51,854 bases of DNA from Acidobacteriota bacterium (GCA_019352055.1 JABBOB010000001.1:92569-144422); one strand, 5' to 3'. Counted from the first letter of the stretch, positions 39,633-50,989 are shown. A program made the numbers and translations. Notes: a model not told the origin generated them from the sequence alone.

Positions 39633-40712
39633 TCAGAGCACGAGTCCGGTCGCCGGACGCCGTCCGGCGAACGCGTCGTCCGTCTCCCGCAGGACGCGCA
39701 GCACGTTCGCCCCCGCGAGCGCGGCGAGGTCGGCGACGCTCCAGCCGCGTCGCGCGAGCTCCTCCAGCAGCGGCACGAAGCCGTCCACCCCGCTCATGCC
39801 CACCGGCATGTCCATGAAGCCGTCGTAGTCGCTGCCGAGGCCGACGTGACGGATCCCCGCGACGTCCCTGACGTGCTCGACATGGTCGGCGACGCGGGAC
39901 AGCGGCACGCGCGGCGCGGGTCCCTGCTGCCCGCCCTCGTACCAGGCGCGGTACACCTCGTCGACGAACGGCGGCACGAAGGCGACCATCGCCACGCCGC
40001 CGTTGCCGGCGAGGCGGGCGAGCACGTCGTCCGGCACGTTCCTCGGGTGACCCACGAGCGCCCGGCACGAGCTGTGGCTGAAGATCACCGGCGCCGTGGC
40101 GACGTCGAGGGTCGCGTGCATCGTGGTGGCGGCCACGTGCGAGAGGTCGACGAGGACCCCGAGTCGGTTCAGCTCGCGGACGTACTCGCGACCGCGGGCC
40201 GTGAGGCCGCCGTGCACCGGATCGTCCGTCGCCGAGTCGGCCCAGCTGCTCGTGAGGTTGTGCGTCAGCGTCAGGTAGCGCACCCCGAGCGCCGCGAGCA
40301 TCCGCAGCACCGCGGGCGAGTCGTCGATGCTGTGGGCACCTTCCGCCCCGAGCAGGCAGGCGATCCTCCCGGAGGCGCGGGCGGCCTCGACGTCCGCGGC
40401 GGTGCGGGCGAGCGCGAAGTCGTCCGGGTAGGCCTCGACGAGGCGGTGCACCCAGTCGATCTGCTCCAGCGTCTCCTTCACCGCGACGGCGCCCTCGCCG
40501 CGGTCCTCGACGAACACGCTCCAGAACTGCGCGCCGACGCCGCCTGCCCGCAGCCGCACGATGTCGGTCTGCGTCGACGGCGACACGTCGAGCCCTGCGA
40601 CGGTGTACCGGCGGTTCAGCCGGCTCTCCCAGGCCCAGTCGTTGTGCCCGTCGACGACGGGCGAGAGCTCGAGCGCCCGCGCGACGGTCCCTGCGATGTC
40701 CGATTCAGCCAT
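39633..40712 (-). CDS. Membrane dipeptidase family (peptidase M19)
   Basis: Zinc dipeptidase, 359 residues from MAESDIAG. Metal-binding motifs of the amidohydrolase fold are visible: VVDGHNDWAW (His-x-Asp), LLGAEGAHSI (bridging Glu), DLSHVAATTM, IFSHSSCRAL and GLGSDYDGF. No signal peptide is seen, so it is likely cytoplasmic, as in most actinobacterial members. It can cleave dipeptides with D-residues or aminoacyl amides. It lies immediately upstream of the peptide importer in the same direction. An ATG at 40724 would add four residues. Confidence 0.92.
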   Translation of the reverse strand: MAESDIAGTVARALELSPVVDGHNDWAWESRLNRRYTVAGLDVSPSTQTDIVRLRAGGVGAQFWSVFVEDRGEGAVAVKETLEQIDWVHRLVEAYPDDFALARTAADVEAARASGRIACLLGAEGAHSIDDSPAVLRMLAALGVRYLTLTHNLTSSWADSATDDPVHGGLTARGREYVRELNRLGVLVDLSHVAATTMHATLDVATAPVIFSHSSCRALVGHPRNVPDDVLARLAGNGGVAMVAFVPPFVDEVYRAWYEGGQQGPAPRVPLSRVADHVEHVRDVAGIRHVGLGSDYDGFMDMPVGMSGVDGFVPLLEELARRGWSVADLAALAGANVLRVLRETDDAFAGRRPATGLVL

Positions 40713-40751
40713 GCCCACCATCATCTCGAGTGCCTCGGACCGGCAGGACCC

Positions 40752-41468
40752 TCAGACCAGCAGGACGAGGTCGGTCCCACCGCGCGGATGGAGCGCGACG
40801 CCGTGGTCCTCCGCCCACCCGAGCAGCTCCCCGCGGGACGAGGCCTCCGCCCCGGTCTCCGCGAGGCGCCGCACCAGCGCACCCTTCGCGTGCTTGTTGA
40901 AGTGGTTCAGGGCGCGGCCCTCGGTGGTCTCGACGTGCAGGAACGCGCTCCCCACCGGTGCGGCGCCGAGCGCCACGTAGGCCTCCGACCGCGCGTCGAG
41001 CACCCACTCCCCCGTCGCCGTGATCGCCTCCGCGATCGCGTCGCGCCAGTGCGTCCTCAGCGCGAGGCCGGGCAGCACCGTCGACCCCGACAGCCGGTAC
41101 AGCGGGATCGGGTCGCCGGCGCGGAGCAGGCCGAACAGCGCGGAGGCGATGACCACGTGACCGTCGACCCAGGCGCGCGCATCGCGCGGCAGCGTGCCGG
41201 CACCGAGCCCGTCGTAGAGCACGCCGGCGTACCGCTCGATCGCCGGCAGCACCGGTCCTGCGGTGAGCTCCCGGTTCCAGCGCGCCTCGTGCGCGTTGCG
41301 CGCGCCGAGCTTCAGCACGCCGGGCGCGTCCCGCAGCGGCACCCGCTTGAGCGCGGCCGCCGCGGTGCGGCGCCGGCCCCGCAGCGACGGGAAGCCGAGC
41401 GCGGCGGGATCGAGCACGCCGAAGCCGCCCTCCGACTTGGTCTCGGAGGGCGGCAGCAGCACGATCAT
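40752..41468 (-). CDS. yaaA: Peroxide stress protein YaaA (DUF328/UPF0246)
   Basis: In E. coli YaaA lowers free iron and protects DNA during hydrogen peroxide stress. The 238-residue protein starts MIVLLPPSETKSEGG, the family hallmark, and includes VLYDGLGAGTL, HVVIASALFGLLRAGDPIPLYRLS, and near the C-terminus ALNHFNKHAKGALVRRLAETG. The longer upstream frame is only the shadow of atpC. The ATG directly abuts a perfect 18-bp hairpin, so there is no normally spaced ribosome binding site. Confidence 0.93.
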   Translation of the reverse strand: MIVLLPPSETKSEGGFGVLDPAALGFPSLRGRRRTAAAALKRVPLRDAPGVLKLGARNAHEARWNRELTAGPVLPAIERYAGVLYDGLGAGTLPRDARAWVDGHVVIASALFGLLRAGDPIPLYRLSGSTVLPGLALRTHWRDAIAEAITATGEWVLDARSEAYVALGAAPVGSAFLHVETTEGRALNHFNKHAKGALVRRLAETGAEASSRGELLGWAEDHGVALHPRGGTDLVLLV

Positions 41469-41507
41469 TCTCCGTTTTGTAGGACGGAGCGTCCTACAAA
41501 ACGGAGA
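41469..41507. terminator. Perfect hairpin after atpC touching the yaaA start codon
   Basis: TCTCCGTTTTGTAGGACG (41469-41486) pairs without mismatch with 41490-41507 around a 3-nt loop (18 bp). It is markedly AT-richer than its surroundings. It starts 10 nt after the atpC stop and its 3' end is the base before the yaaA ATG. It probably terminates the ATP synthase operon, but the only GGAG for yaaA is buried in the 3' arm, so it may also control yaaA. Confidence 0.8.
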
Positions 41508-41517
41508 GTGGTCGGGC

Positions 41518-41778
41518 TCAGACGAGGGCGGCCGCGCGGGCCGCGATCGTGACCGTGTTGTTCTCGACCGAGATGAAGCCCTCCTCCGCGTTCGCGACGA
41601 TGCGACCTCCGTCGGAGGCGGTGATGCGCACCTCGCCGGCGGCCAGCACACCGAGCAGCGGCTGGTGACCGGCCAGGATGCCGATCTCCCCGACCTTCGT
41701 CCGGGCGACCACCATCGTCGCCTGCCCGGACCACACCTGCTCGTCGGCGGAGACGACGGTGACCGTGAGATCGGCCAT
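41518..41778 (-). CDS. atpC: ATP synthase F1 epsilon subunit
   Basis: Central-stalk subunit that couples rotation and inhibits ATP hydrolysis. The 86-residue protein has the beta-sandwich domain (LTVTVVSADEQVWSGQATMVVARTKVGEIGILAGHQPLLGVLAAGEVRI... NAEEGFISVENNTVTI). It lacks the C-terminal helical hairpin of longer epsilon subunits, a short form common in actinobacteria. It starts 2 nt after atpD ends. Confidence 0.96.
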   Translation of the reverse strand: MADLTVTVVSADEQVWSGQATMVVARTKVGEIGILAGHQPLLGVLAAGEVRITASDGGRIVANAEEGFISVENNTVTIAARAAALV

Positions 41779-41780
41779 GG

Positions 41781-44170
<2,390 letters not shown>

Positions 44171-44173
44171 CGA

Positions 44174-45811
44174 CTACCTCTTGTTCCGGGTGATCTTCGC
44201 CTGCTCGACGTCGCCGCGGTCGGCCGCTTCGAAGCTCTCCTTGCCCACGGACGCGAGCGGGTTGCCCTCGCTCGTCGTGAACTGCTTCTTGAACTCGTCG
44301 ACCGACTCGGTCAGAGCAGCGACGGTGTCGTCGTCCAGCACGTTGGTCTCGCGGAGCGTGTCGAGCACGGAGGTGTTGTGCTTCAGGTAGTCGAGCAGCT
44401 CGCGCTCGAACCGCAGCACGTCCTCGACGGGGACCTCGTCGAACTTGCCGTTCGTGCCGGACCAGATCGAGACGACCTGCTCCTCCACCGGGTACGGCGA
44501 GTACTGCGGCTGGCGCAGCAGTTCGGTGAGGCGCGCGCCGCGGGCCAGCTGGCGGCGGCTCGCCGCGTCGAGGTCGGACGCGAACATCGCGAACGCCTCG
44601 AGCGACCGGTACTGCGCGAGCTCGAGCTTCAGGGTGCCGGACACCTTCTTGATGCTCTTCACCTGCGCGTCGCCGCCGACGCGGGACACCGAGATGCCCA
44701 CGTCGACCGCGGGGCGCTGGTTCGCGTTGAACAGGTCGGACTGCAGGAAGATCTGGCCGTCGGTGATCGAGATCACGTTCGTGGGGATGTAGGCGGACAC
44801 GTCGTTCGCCTGCGTCTCGATGATCGGGAGCCCGGTCATCGAGCCGGCGCCGAGCTCGTCGGACAGCTTCGCGCAGCGCTCCAGCAGGCGGGAGTGCAGG
44901 TAGAACACGTCACCCGGGTAGGCCTCGCGCCCCGGCGGACGACGCAGCAGGAGGGAGACCGCGCGGTACGCGGCGGCCTGCTTCGAGAGGTCGTCGAAGA
45001 TGATCAGGACGTGCTTGCTGTCGTACATCCAGTGCTGGCCGATGGCCGAGCCGGTGTAGGGCGCGAGGTACTTGAAGCCGGCGGGATCGGACGCGGGGGC
45101 GGCGACGATGGTCGTGTACTCCATCGCGCCGGCCTCCTCGAGCGCGCCGCGCACGCCGGCGATGGTCGAGCCCTTCTGGCCGATCGCGACGTAGATGCAC
45201 CGGACCTGCTTGACCGGGTCGCCCGAGTCCCAGTTGGCCTTCTGGTTGATGATCGTGTCGATCGCGATGGCCGTCTTGCCGGTCTGGCGGTCGCCGATGA
45301 TCAGCTGGCGCTGGCCGCGGCCGATCGGGATCATCGCGTCGATCGCCTTGATCCCGGTCTGCATCGGCTCGTGGACGCTCTTGCGCTGCATGACGCCGGG
45401 CGCCTGCAGCTCGAGCGCGCGGCGCTCGGTGGTCACGATCTCGCCGCGGCCGTCGAGCGGCTGGCCGAGCGGGTCGACCACCCGTCCGAGGTAGGCGTCG
45501 CCGACCGGCACCGAGAGCACCTCGCCGGTGCGGCGGACCTCCATGCCCTCCTCGATGCCGGTGAACTCGCCGAGCACGATGACGCCGATGTCGTCCTCGT
45601 CGAGGTTGAGCGCGAGGCCGCGGGTGCCGTCGGCGAAGACGACGAGCTCGTTGGCCATCACGTTGGGGAGGCCCTCGACGTGCGCGATGCCGTCGGCTGC
45701 GTCGATCACCGTGCCGACCTCGGTGGCGGACGCCTTGCCCGGGTCGTACGCCGCCGCGAAGTCCGCGAGAGCGCTGCGGATCGCGTCGGGGCTGATGCTG
45801 AGGTCGGTCAC
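44174..45811 (-). CDS. atpA: ATP synthase F1 alpha subunit
   Basis: Non-catalytic nucleotide-binding subunit, 545 residues. The P-loop is GDRQTGKTA, with [15 protein letters not shown] as Walker B and the alpha-specific [30 protein letters not shown]. An N-terminal crown domain ([27 protein letters not shown]) and a C-terminal helical region are complete. Confidence 0.99.
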   Translation of the reverse strand: MTDLSISPDAIRSALADFAAAYDPGKASATEVGTVIDAADGIAHVEGLPNVMANELVVFADGTRGLALNLDEDDIGVIVLGEFTGIEEGMEVRRTGEVLSVPVGDAYLGRVVDPLGQPLDGRGEIVTTERRALELQAPGVMQRKSVHEPMQTGIKAIDAMIPIGRGQRQLIIGDRQTGKTAIAIDTIINQKANWDSGDPVKQVRCIYVAIGQKGSTIAGVRGALEEAGAMEYTTIVAAPASDPAGFKYLAPYTGSAIGQHWMYDSKHVLIIFDDLSKQAAAYRAVSLLLRRPPGREAYPGDVFYLHSRLLERCAKLSDELGAGSMTGLPIIETQANDVSAYIPTNVISITDGQIFLQSDLFNANQRPAVDVGISVSRVGGDAQVKSIKKVSGTLKLELAQYRSLEAFAMFASDLDAASRRQLARGARLTELLRQPQYSPYPVEEQVVSIWSGTNGKFDEVPVEDVLRFERELLDYLKHNTSVLDTLRETNVLDDDTVAALTESVDEFKKQFTTSEGNPLASVGKESFEAADRGDVEQAKITRNKR

Positions 45812-45855
45812 GAGATGTCCTTACTCGTCGAGAGGTGGAGAAGAGGGGGAGGGAT

Positions 45856-46641
45856 TCAGCCCGCGAGCCGCAGGCGGAGATCGTCGAGCCGGGCGCGGAC
45901 CGTGCCGTCGATCACGTCGTCGCCGATCGTGATCCGCACGCCGCCGAGGAGGCTCGGGTCGACCACCTGGTTGATGGAGATTTTACGCCCGTAACCCTGC
46001 TCGAGCCGCGCTGCGAGGGCCTTCGCCTGAGCAGCGCTCAGGGGGGCCGCGGTCTGGACCACCGCCACGACGCGGTCCCGGGCATCCGCCACGATCGCCT
46101 GCACGTCGCGCAGCGCCTCCAGCGGCTTGCGGCCACGGGGCAGCTGCACGATGTGACGCAGGATCAGCCGGGTCGCGGGTGACGCCTCCTGCAGGAGGGT
46201 GTCGACCAGGGCCAGCCTGGCCTCCACGGGCGAGGACATCCCGCCGAGCGCGAGCTCGAGCCGGCCCTCGGACCCGACGGTCTGCAGCACGGAGAACAGC
46301 TCGCTGTCGAGCCCCTCCCCCGACGGCGACGCCGCGAGGGCCCGGAAGCCGAGCTCCTCCACACCGGCGACCAGGTCGACGGGCTCGGACCAGCGACCGC
46401 TCGCGAGGGTCGCGAGGAGGTCACGCGTCTGCGCGCTCAGTCCGGCGAACACCCGCTGGGCGAGCGCGACCCGCTGCTCGGCGGGGATGCCCACGTCGGC
46501 CAGCACCGACAGGAGCTGGTGCGAGGAGGCGAGCCCGCGCGCGGCGGTGAGCAGCTCGTCGCCGAGCCGCTCCACCGGGCGGGTGATCCGCGCCAGCGCC
46601 GCGACGCCTGCTGCGGTGGACGTCCGCGTCGCGGCGCCCAT
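45856..46641 (-). CDS. atpH: ATP synthase delta subunit
   Basis: Peripheral-stalk subunit joining F1 to the b subunit. At 261 residues it is longer than the roughly 180 of E. coli, as usual in actinobacteria. The C-terminal signature [47 protein letters not shown] is clear. The N-terminal helical domain is weakly conserved. It starts 13 nt after atpF. Confidence 0.95.
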   Translation of the reverse strand: MGAATRTSTAAGVAALARITRPVERLGDELLTAARGLASSHQLLSVLADVGIPAEQRVALAQRVFAGLSAQTRDLLATLASGRWSEPVDLVAGVEELGFRALAASPSGEGLDSELFSVLQTVGSEGRLELALGGMSSPVEARLALVDTLLQEASPATRLILRHIVQLPRGRKPLEALRDVQAIVADARDRVVAVVQTAAPLSAAQAKALAARLEQGYGRKISINQVVDPSLLGGVRITIGDDVIDGTVRARLDDLRLRLAG

Positions 46642-46654
46642 CAGTTGCGCCCGG

Positions 46655-47212
46655 TCACTGGACGCGGCCCTCGGAGGCGTGCTCGATCTGCAGGTCCTCG
46701 AGGAAGCGGTCGACGAACGCCTTCGCGTTCGCGTCGGTCGCGAGGTGCTCGGTCACGACGGCCGACGCGAGGTCCAGCGCCAGCGAGCCGACCTCGGCGC
46801 GCAGCGACTGCACGGCGGAGTCGCGCTCGGACTCGATCTGGGTGCGCGCCTGGGCGACGACGCGCGCGGCCTCGGCCTGGGCCGCCTCGACGAGCTCGGC
46901 GCGGATGCGCTTCGCGTCCTCGCGGGCCGCCTCACGGATGCGTCCGGCCTCGGTCCGCGCCTCGGCCAGCTGCTGCTGGTACCGCTCGAGGACGGCCTCG
47001 GCTTCCTCGCGGGCGTGCTTCGCCTCGTCGATCCGGCCTTCGATGGCCTTCGAGCGCGCGTCGAGCACCGCGTTCAGGCGGGGCAGCGCGACGAAGATGA
47101 AGACCAGCAGGACGACGACGAAGCCGACCGTTCCCCAGAAGAGGTCCGGGATCTCCGGGATCAGCAGGCTGTGGTTCGACGCCGACGCCGCAGCGACGAT
47201 TGTCGTGTTCAT
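46655..47212 (-). CDS. atpF: ATP synthase Fo b subunit
   Basis: Peripheral stalk, 185 residues. A single N-terminal membrane helix (about 24-45: FWGTVGFVVVLLVFIFVALPRL) is followed by a long charged coiled coil (RSKAIEGRIDEAKHAREEAEAVLERYQQQLAEARTEAGRIREAAREDAKRIRAE). There is one b gene, with no second b' form. Confidence 0.97.
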   Translation of the reverse strand: MNTTIVAAASASNHSLLIPEIPDLFWGTVGFVVVLLVFIFVALPRLNAVLDARSKAIEGRIDEAKHAREEAEAVLERYQQQLAEARTEAGRIREAAREDAKRIRAELVEAAQAEAARVVAQARTQIESERDSAVQSLRAEVGSLALDLASAVVTEHLATDANAKAFVDRFLEDLQIEHASEGRVQ

Positions 47213-47246
47213 GAATCAGGCTCCTTCGGCCTCGTTCACCTGTGAC

Positions 47247-47468
47247 TTACGGGGAGGGGAACGGGATGAAGCCGATCGCGATCGCGATGAAGCAGAGCGC
47301 CTCGGTGAGCGCGATGCCGAGGAACATCAGCGAGGTGAGGCGGCCCTGCAGCTCGGGCTGCCGGGCGACGGACTCGATCGTCTTGCCGACGATGATGCCG
47401 ACGCCGATACCGGAGCCGATCGCGGCGATGCCGAAGCCGAGCGCGGCGAGATAGCCGACGATATGCAT
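47247..47468 (-). CDS. atpE: ATP synthase Fo c subunit
   Basis: Ring subunit that carries protons. The 73-residue hairpin of two helices has the polar loop SVARQPELQGRL and the essential carboxylate Glu in MFLGIALTEALCF. Helix 1 carries the glycine packing motif GFGIAAIGSGIGVGIIVG. No sodium-type ligand set is evident, so proton coupling is likely. Confidence 0.98.
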   Translation of the reverse strand: MHIVGYLAALGFGIAAIGSGIGVGIIVGKTIESVARQPELQGRLTSLMFLGIALTEALCFIAIAIGFIPFPSP

Positions 47469-47514
47469 TCAGGGTTTCCTTTCGGTGTGGAACAAGGCCC
47501 GCGGTGGCGGGCTG

Positions 47515-48303
47515 TCAGTGCTCTTCAGCAGTCGCGAGCTGGATGTAGATCGCGGTGAGGAAGGCGAAGACGTACGCCTGCAGCGCGGCGACGAAGATCT
47601 CGAAGGCGAGGTACACGAGGCCGAACGCCACGGTGCCCACGCCGATCAGGCCGAGGAAGTTGCCTGCGGGCAGGAGCGTGAAGAGGAAGAACGACGACGC
47701 CGAGTAGACCAGGGCGAGCAGCAGGTGCCCGGAGACCATGTTCATCAGGAGCCGGAGGGTCAGGGTCACCGGCCGGACGATGAACGTCGAGAGGATCTCG
47801 AGCGGCGTCAGGAGGATGTAGAGGACCTTGGGGACGCCCGGGAGGAACAGCGCGTTCTTCAGGTAGGTCCAGCCGAGCTTCCGGAAGCCGGCGTAGATGA
47901 AGAGCGCCCAGGCGATGACCGCGAGCACGAGCGGCAGGCCGATCAACGAGGACCCCTGGATCAGCATCGGCGGGATCGCGCCGGTGATGTTCGTCGCGAA
48001 GACGAGGAAGAACATCGTCATGATGACGGGCAGGAAGCGCTTGCCGTCCTTCTCGCCGAGGGTCTCGATCGCGATGTTGTTCCGCACGAACCCGAGCAGG
48101 AACTCGACCGAGACCTGGAAGCGGCCCGGCACGACCGTCATGCGGCGCGTGCCCAGCCAGAGCCACACGACGAGCACGAGGACCGCGAGCATCCTGGCGA
48201 TCATGATGCGGTTCATCGCGAACGGGGTGCCCGCGAACAGGATCGCACCGGGGAAGAACTGGTCGATCGTGGGCGCGACGAAACCGCCACCGTCGGCTGA
48301 CAT
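47515..48303 (-). CDS. atpB: ATP synthase Fo a subunit
   Basis: Proton-channel subunit, 262 residues from ATG 48303, with five or six helices. The essential Arg lies in TLTLRLLMNMVSGHLLLAL, and FEIFVAALQAYVFAFLTAIYIQLA ends the protein. The start is uncertain: no Shine-Dalgarno precedes the ATG, while GGAGAGAG (48336-48343) lies just before an in-frame CTG at 48333, and TTG 48309 is also possible. A TAGGGT box (48392-48397) may be the operon promoter. Confidence 0.95.
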   Translation of the reverse strand: MSADGGGFVAPTIDQFFPGAILFAGTPFAMNRIMIARMLAVLVLVVWLWLGTRRMTVVPGRFQVSVEFLLGFVRNNIAIETLGEKDGKRFLPVIMTMFFLVFATNITGAIPPMLIQGSSLIGLPLVLAVIAWALFIYAGFRKLGWTYLKNALFLPGVPKVLYILLTPLEILSTFIVRPVTLTLRLLMNMVSGHLLLALVYSASSFFLFTLLPAGNFLGLIGVGTVAFGLVYLAFEIFVAALQAYVFAFLTAIYIQLATAEEH

Positions 48304-48391
48304 TGGCAACGTGGTGAAAAGGTGCTGGAACAGCGCTCTCTCCGTACATCTGCGCGCTCGGCGCACGCGGTGGATGGGCGGGCGTTCGACC

Positions 48392-48397
48392 ACCCTA
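48392..48397 (-). promoter_or_regulatory. Possible -10 box of the ATP synthase operon
   Basis: TAGGGT on the minus strand in the 145-nt gap between the AtpI-like gene and atpB. It would give an 80-90 nt leader containing GGAGAGAG at 48336-48343. The spacer shows no other clear feature. Confidence 0.4.
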
Positions 48398-48448
48398 TCA
48401 ACAGGTGAGGGCCTCCGGAGAGCCGGGGAGGCGCTCCCGGACGGGGAT

Positions 48449-48868
48449 TCAGACCCGGTCGGTCACCGGGATCCGGGCACGACCCACGACGACGGCGTCG
48501 ATGACGAGCGACGCGATCACGGTGCCCACGATGCTGACGAGCAGGACGCCGGGCACGACCCAGGACTGGGTCCGCAGCGCGATCATCACGAGCACGAAGA
48601 CGATGAGCTTCACGAACCACGCGAGCATCAGGACGGCGGAGGCGGCCATCCCGCCGCGGCGGGTCACGCGACCGGAGAGCAGCAGCCCCAGGGCGGTGAT
48701 CCCGAGGAAGAGGATGGTCAGCACGGCCCCGACGAGGCCCGAGGCGAGGCCCGGCCAGCCGGCGATCGCGAGGCCGACGAGCCCGGTCGCGAGGCCGACC
48801 GCGAAGCCGACCGTCGCACCGAGCACGAGGGCGCGCCGCATCACGGTGCCGAGGGTGTCGAAGTTCAC
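48449..48868 (-). CDS. AtpI-like membrane protein
   Basis: A 139-residue protein with four predicted membrane helices in the layout of ATP synthase protein I (GATVGFAVGLATGLVGLAIAGWPGLASGLVGAVLTILFLGITALGLLL... ASAVLMLAWFVKLIVFVLVMIAL). AtpI is an assembly or magnesium-handling helper of the Fo c ring. Sequence conservation is low, so the call rests mainly on position directly before atpB. The GTG start overlaps the stop of the upstream transferase gene. Confidence 0.72.
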   Translation of the reverse strand: MNFDTLGTVMRRALVLGATVGFAVGLATGLVGLAIAGWPGLASGLVGAVLTILFLGITALGLLLSGRVTRRGGMAASAVLMLAWFVKLIVFVLVMIALRTQSWVVPGVLLVSIVGTVIASLVIDAVVVGRARIPVTDRV

Positions 48869-50091
48869 GCGGAGCGCTCCTTGGCGGCGGATCCGGCGCG
48901 GTCGAGCGGGTCGAGCACGGCGATCTCCCGGGTGGTGGTCGCGACCGGGGCGGCCTGGACCTGGTACTCGCGACGCTTGCGATGCGACAGCGGGGCCAGC
49001 GTCGCCAGGGCGCACACCAGGAGCCCCCCGCCGATGAAGCTCCAGGCGACGACCTGGTCGGCCACGAAGAAGAGCAGCGATCCCATCGAGATCACCGCCG
49101 TCCACGCGTAGAAGATCAGCGTGGCGTGCAGGCGGGTGTGCCCCATGTCGAGCAGGCGGTGGTGCAGGTGCTTGCGGTCGGCGCTGAACGGGCTCTTGCC
49201 GGCCGCGATCCGCCGGACGACCGCGAGCCCGAAGTCGAGCGTCGGCACGATCAGGATGGCGACGGGCAGCAGCAGCAGTGTGAAGGCCGGTGCGTAGAGC
49301 GCCCGGTAGTAGCCTCCGGCCGGGTTCTGGAACATCTCCGGATCCATGTTCCCCGAGACGCTGATCGACGCGACGGCGAACATCAGACCGACCATGAGGC
49401 TGCCCGCATCCCCCATGAAGAGCCTCGCGGGATGCCAGTTCAGCGGCAGGAAGCCGAGGCAGACGCCTGCCATCGTGGCGGAGATCAGGGTGCCGAGGCT
49501 GAAGTAGCTGGTGGACCCGCTCGCCTGCAGCGCCATGTAGCTGTAGAGGAAGAACGCGCCGTTCGCGATGATCGCGATGCCCGCGACGAGGCCGTCGAGG
49601 CCGTCGATGAAGTTCATCATGTTCATCACGACGACGACCACGATCAACGTGAGCGCGAGCGACGACCAGGTGGACGGGATCGTGACCCCGCCGATCGGCA
49701 GCTGATCGATCTGCAGACCGCCGAGCCAGGCCAGGACCCCCGCGGCGATGACCTGGCCGATCAGCTTGGTGGTCCAGTCGAGGTCGAAGAAGTCGTCGAG
49801 CACGCCCATCACGACGATGAGGGTCGCCGCGATGAGGATCGCGGCGATCTGCCGCTGGTTGCCTTCGAAGAACACGACGCGGAAGTACTGGATCTGCGAG
49901 GCGATGAGCAGCGCGGTCAGCAGCCCGGTGTACATCGCGACGCCGCCGAGGCGGGGCGTCGGGCGGGTGTGCACGTCGCGCTCGCGGATCTCCGGATGGA
50001 GCTTGAACCGGATGCCGACCCGCCACATGACGATCGACATCAGGAAGCTCACGACGGCGCCGGAGAGCGCGACGAGCAGCGTGACGATCAC
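48865..50091 (-). CDS. Undecaprenyl-phosphate sugar-1-phosphate transferase (MraY/WecA family)
   Basis: Polytopic enzyme transferring a sugar-1-phosphate (probably GlcNAc-1-P) to undecaprenyl phosphate, the first step of a lipid-linked glycan. The 408-residue protein has about ten helices and the conserved loops: TRPTPRLGGVAMY, VLDDFFDLDWTTKLIGQ (DD motif), MMNFIDGLDGLVAG, RLFMGDAGSLMVG and the WecA-type HLHHRLLDMGHT, which argues against MraY. The C-terminal tail is charged and variable. The GTG start overlaps the sua5 stop by 4 bases. Confidence 0.93.
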   Translation of the reverse strand: MIVTLLVALSGAVVSFLMSIVMWRVGIRFKLHPEIRERDVHTRPTPRLGGVAMYTGLLTALLIASQIQYFRVVFFEGNQRQIAAILIAATLIVVMGVLDDFFDLDWTTKLIGQVIAAGVLAWLGGLQIDQLPIGGVTIPSTWSSLALTLIVVVVVMNMMNFIDGLDGLVAGIAIIANGAFFLYSYMALQASGSTSYFSLGTLISATMAGVCLGFLPLNWHPARLFMGDAGSLMVGLMFAVASISVSGNMDPEMFQNPAGGYYRALYAPAFTLLLLPVAILIVPTLDFGLAVVRRIAAGKSPFSADRKHLHHRLLDMGHTRLHATLIFYAWTAVISMGSLLFFVADQVVAWSFIGGGLLVCALATLAPLSHRKRREYQVQAAPVATTTREIAVLDPLDRAGSAAKERSA

Positions 50092-50921
50092 TCCGTGGGC
50101 CTCGGTTCCTCCGCCGGTGCGGGGTGCTGGGGCGCCTCCGGTTCCCGATCGGCCGGGACGTCGGGGGCCGCCGGCGCGGTCTCGCGCTGCTCGGTCCCGG
50201 AATCCGGCGCTTCCGGCTCAGCCGCTTCCGGCTGCGGGACCTCCGGCTCAGCAGCACGGACGGGCACGATGAACGCCTCCGGCACGGCGGCCTCGAGCGC
50301 CTCGCGGAGGATGACGCCCTCGCGGAGCACGACGAGCGGACCGGATCCGTCGACCAGTCCGGTGGCGTCGACGATCGTGGACGGGAGGGGACCCGAGGTC
50401 GCGCCCGCATCGAGGTAGACCTCGATGGACTCGCCCAGCTGGTCGAGGGCGTCCTGGACGGTCTGCGCGGCGGGCTGGCCGGTGCGGTTCGCGGAGCTGA
50501 CGGCGAGCGGGCCGGTCTCGGCGAGCAGCTCGAGCGCGATCCGATCGTCGGGCATCCGGAGGGCGACGGTGCCACCGGTGTCGCCGAGGTCCCAGGCGAG
50601 CGTCGCCCTGGCCGGGAGGACGATGGTCAGCCCGCCGGGCCAGAAGGCGTCGGCGAGCTTCGTGACGGCGTCGGGCACGGTCTCCGCGAGGGCGTCGAGC
50701 GTCGAGCGGCTCGGCACGAGCACGGGGGGTGGGGCGCTCCTGCCGCGGCCCTTCGCGTCGAGGAGCGCCTGCACCGCGTAGGGCTGGAACGCGTCCGCGG
50801 CGATGCCGTAGACGGTGTCCGTGGGCATCACGACGAGATCGCCGCGAGCGATCGCGGCGCGAGCCTCGCGCATCCCCGGGAGCAGGCTCACCGGATCGGC
50901 GCAATCCACCACGGTCGCCAT
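50088..50921 (-). CDS. L-threonylcarbamoyladenylate synthase (Sua5/YciO/YrdC)
   Basis: Makes threonylcarbamoyl-AMP for the t6A tRNA modification. The core (about 1-215) shows MPTDTVYGIAADAF, LLDAKGRGRSAPPPVLV, FWPGGLTIVLPA, VALRMPDDRIALELLAETGPLAVSSANRTGQPAA and PSTIVDATG. Then comes a 60-residue Pro/Glu/Ala tail that is not part of the family core and is not the usual Sua5 domain. A TACCAT box 7 nt before the ATG suggests a leaderless start. The gene heads a tightly overlapping run into the WecA-like and AtpI-like genes. Confidence 0.93.
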   Translation of the reverse strand: MATVVDCADPVSLLPGMREARAAIARGDLVVMPTDTVYGIAADAFQPYAVQALLDAKGRGRSAPPPVLVPSRSTLDALAETVPDAVTKLADAFWPGGLTIVLPARATLAWDLGDTGGTVALRMPDDRIALELLAETGPLAVSSANRTGQPAAQTVQDALDQLGESIEVYLDAGATSGPLPSTIVDATGLVDGSGPLVVLREGVILREALEAAVPEAFIVPVRAAEPEVPQPEAAEPEAPDSGTEQRETAPAAPDVPADREPEAPQHPAPAEEPRPTE

Positions 50922-50928
50922 GCCCGAG

Positions 50929-50934
50929 ATGGTA
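50929..50934 (-). promoter_or_regulatory. -10 box for leaderless sua5
   Basis: On the minus strand TACCAT is followed by exactly 7 nt and the ATG at 50921. It lies in the 68-nt gap after prmC, so the sua5 run can be transcribed separately from prmC. Confidence 0.55.
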
Positions 50935-50989
50935 GCGCGGCACCCCCGCTCCCCCGCTCCGTCGCGGGTGGGTGTTCAGCGATGATCGC

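Noticed and set aside
37875..41552. A 1225-residue plus-strand open frame opposite the binding protein, dipeptidase and yaaA
   Set aside because: It is the antisense shadow of three recognised genes and has biased Val/Arg/Glu/His composition with no motif or ribosome binding site.
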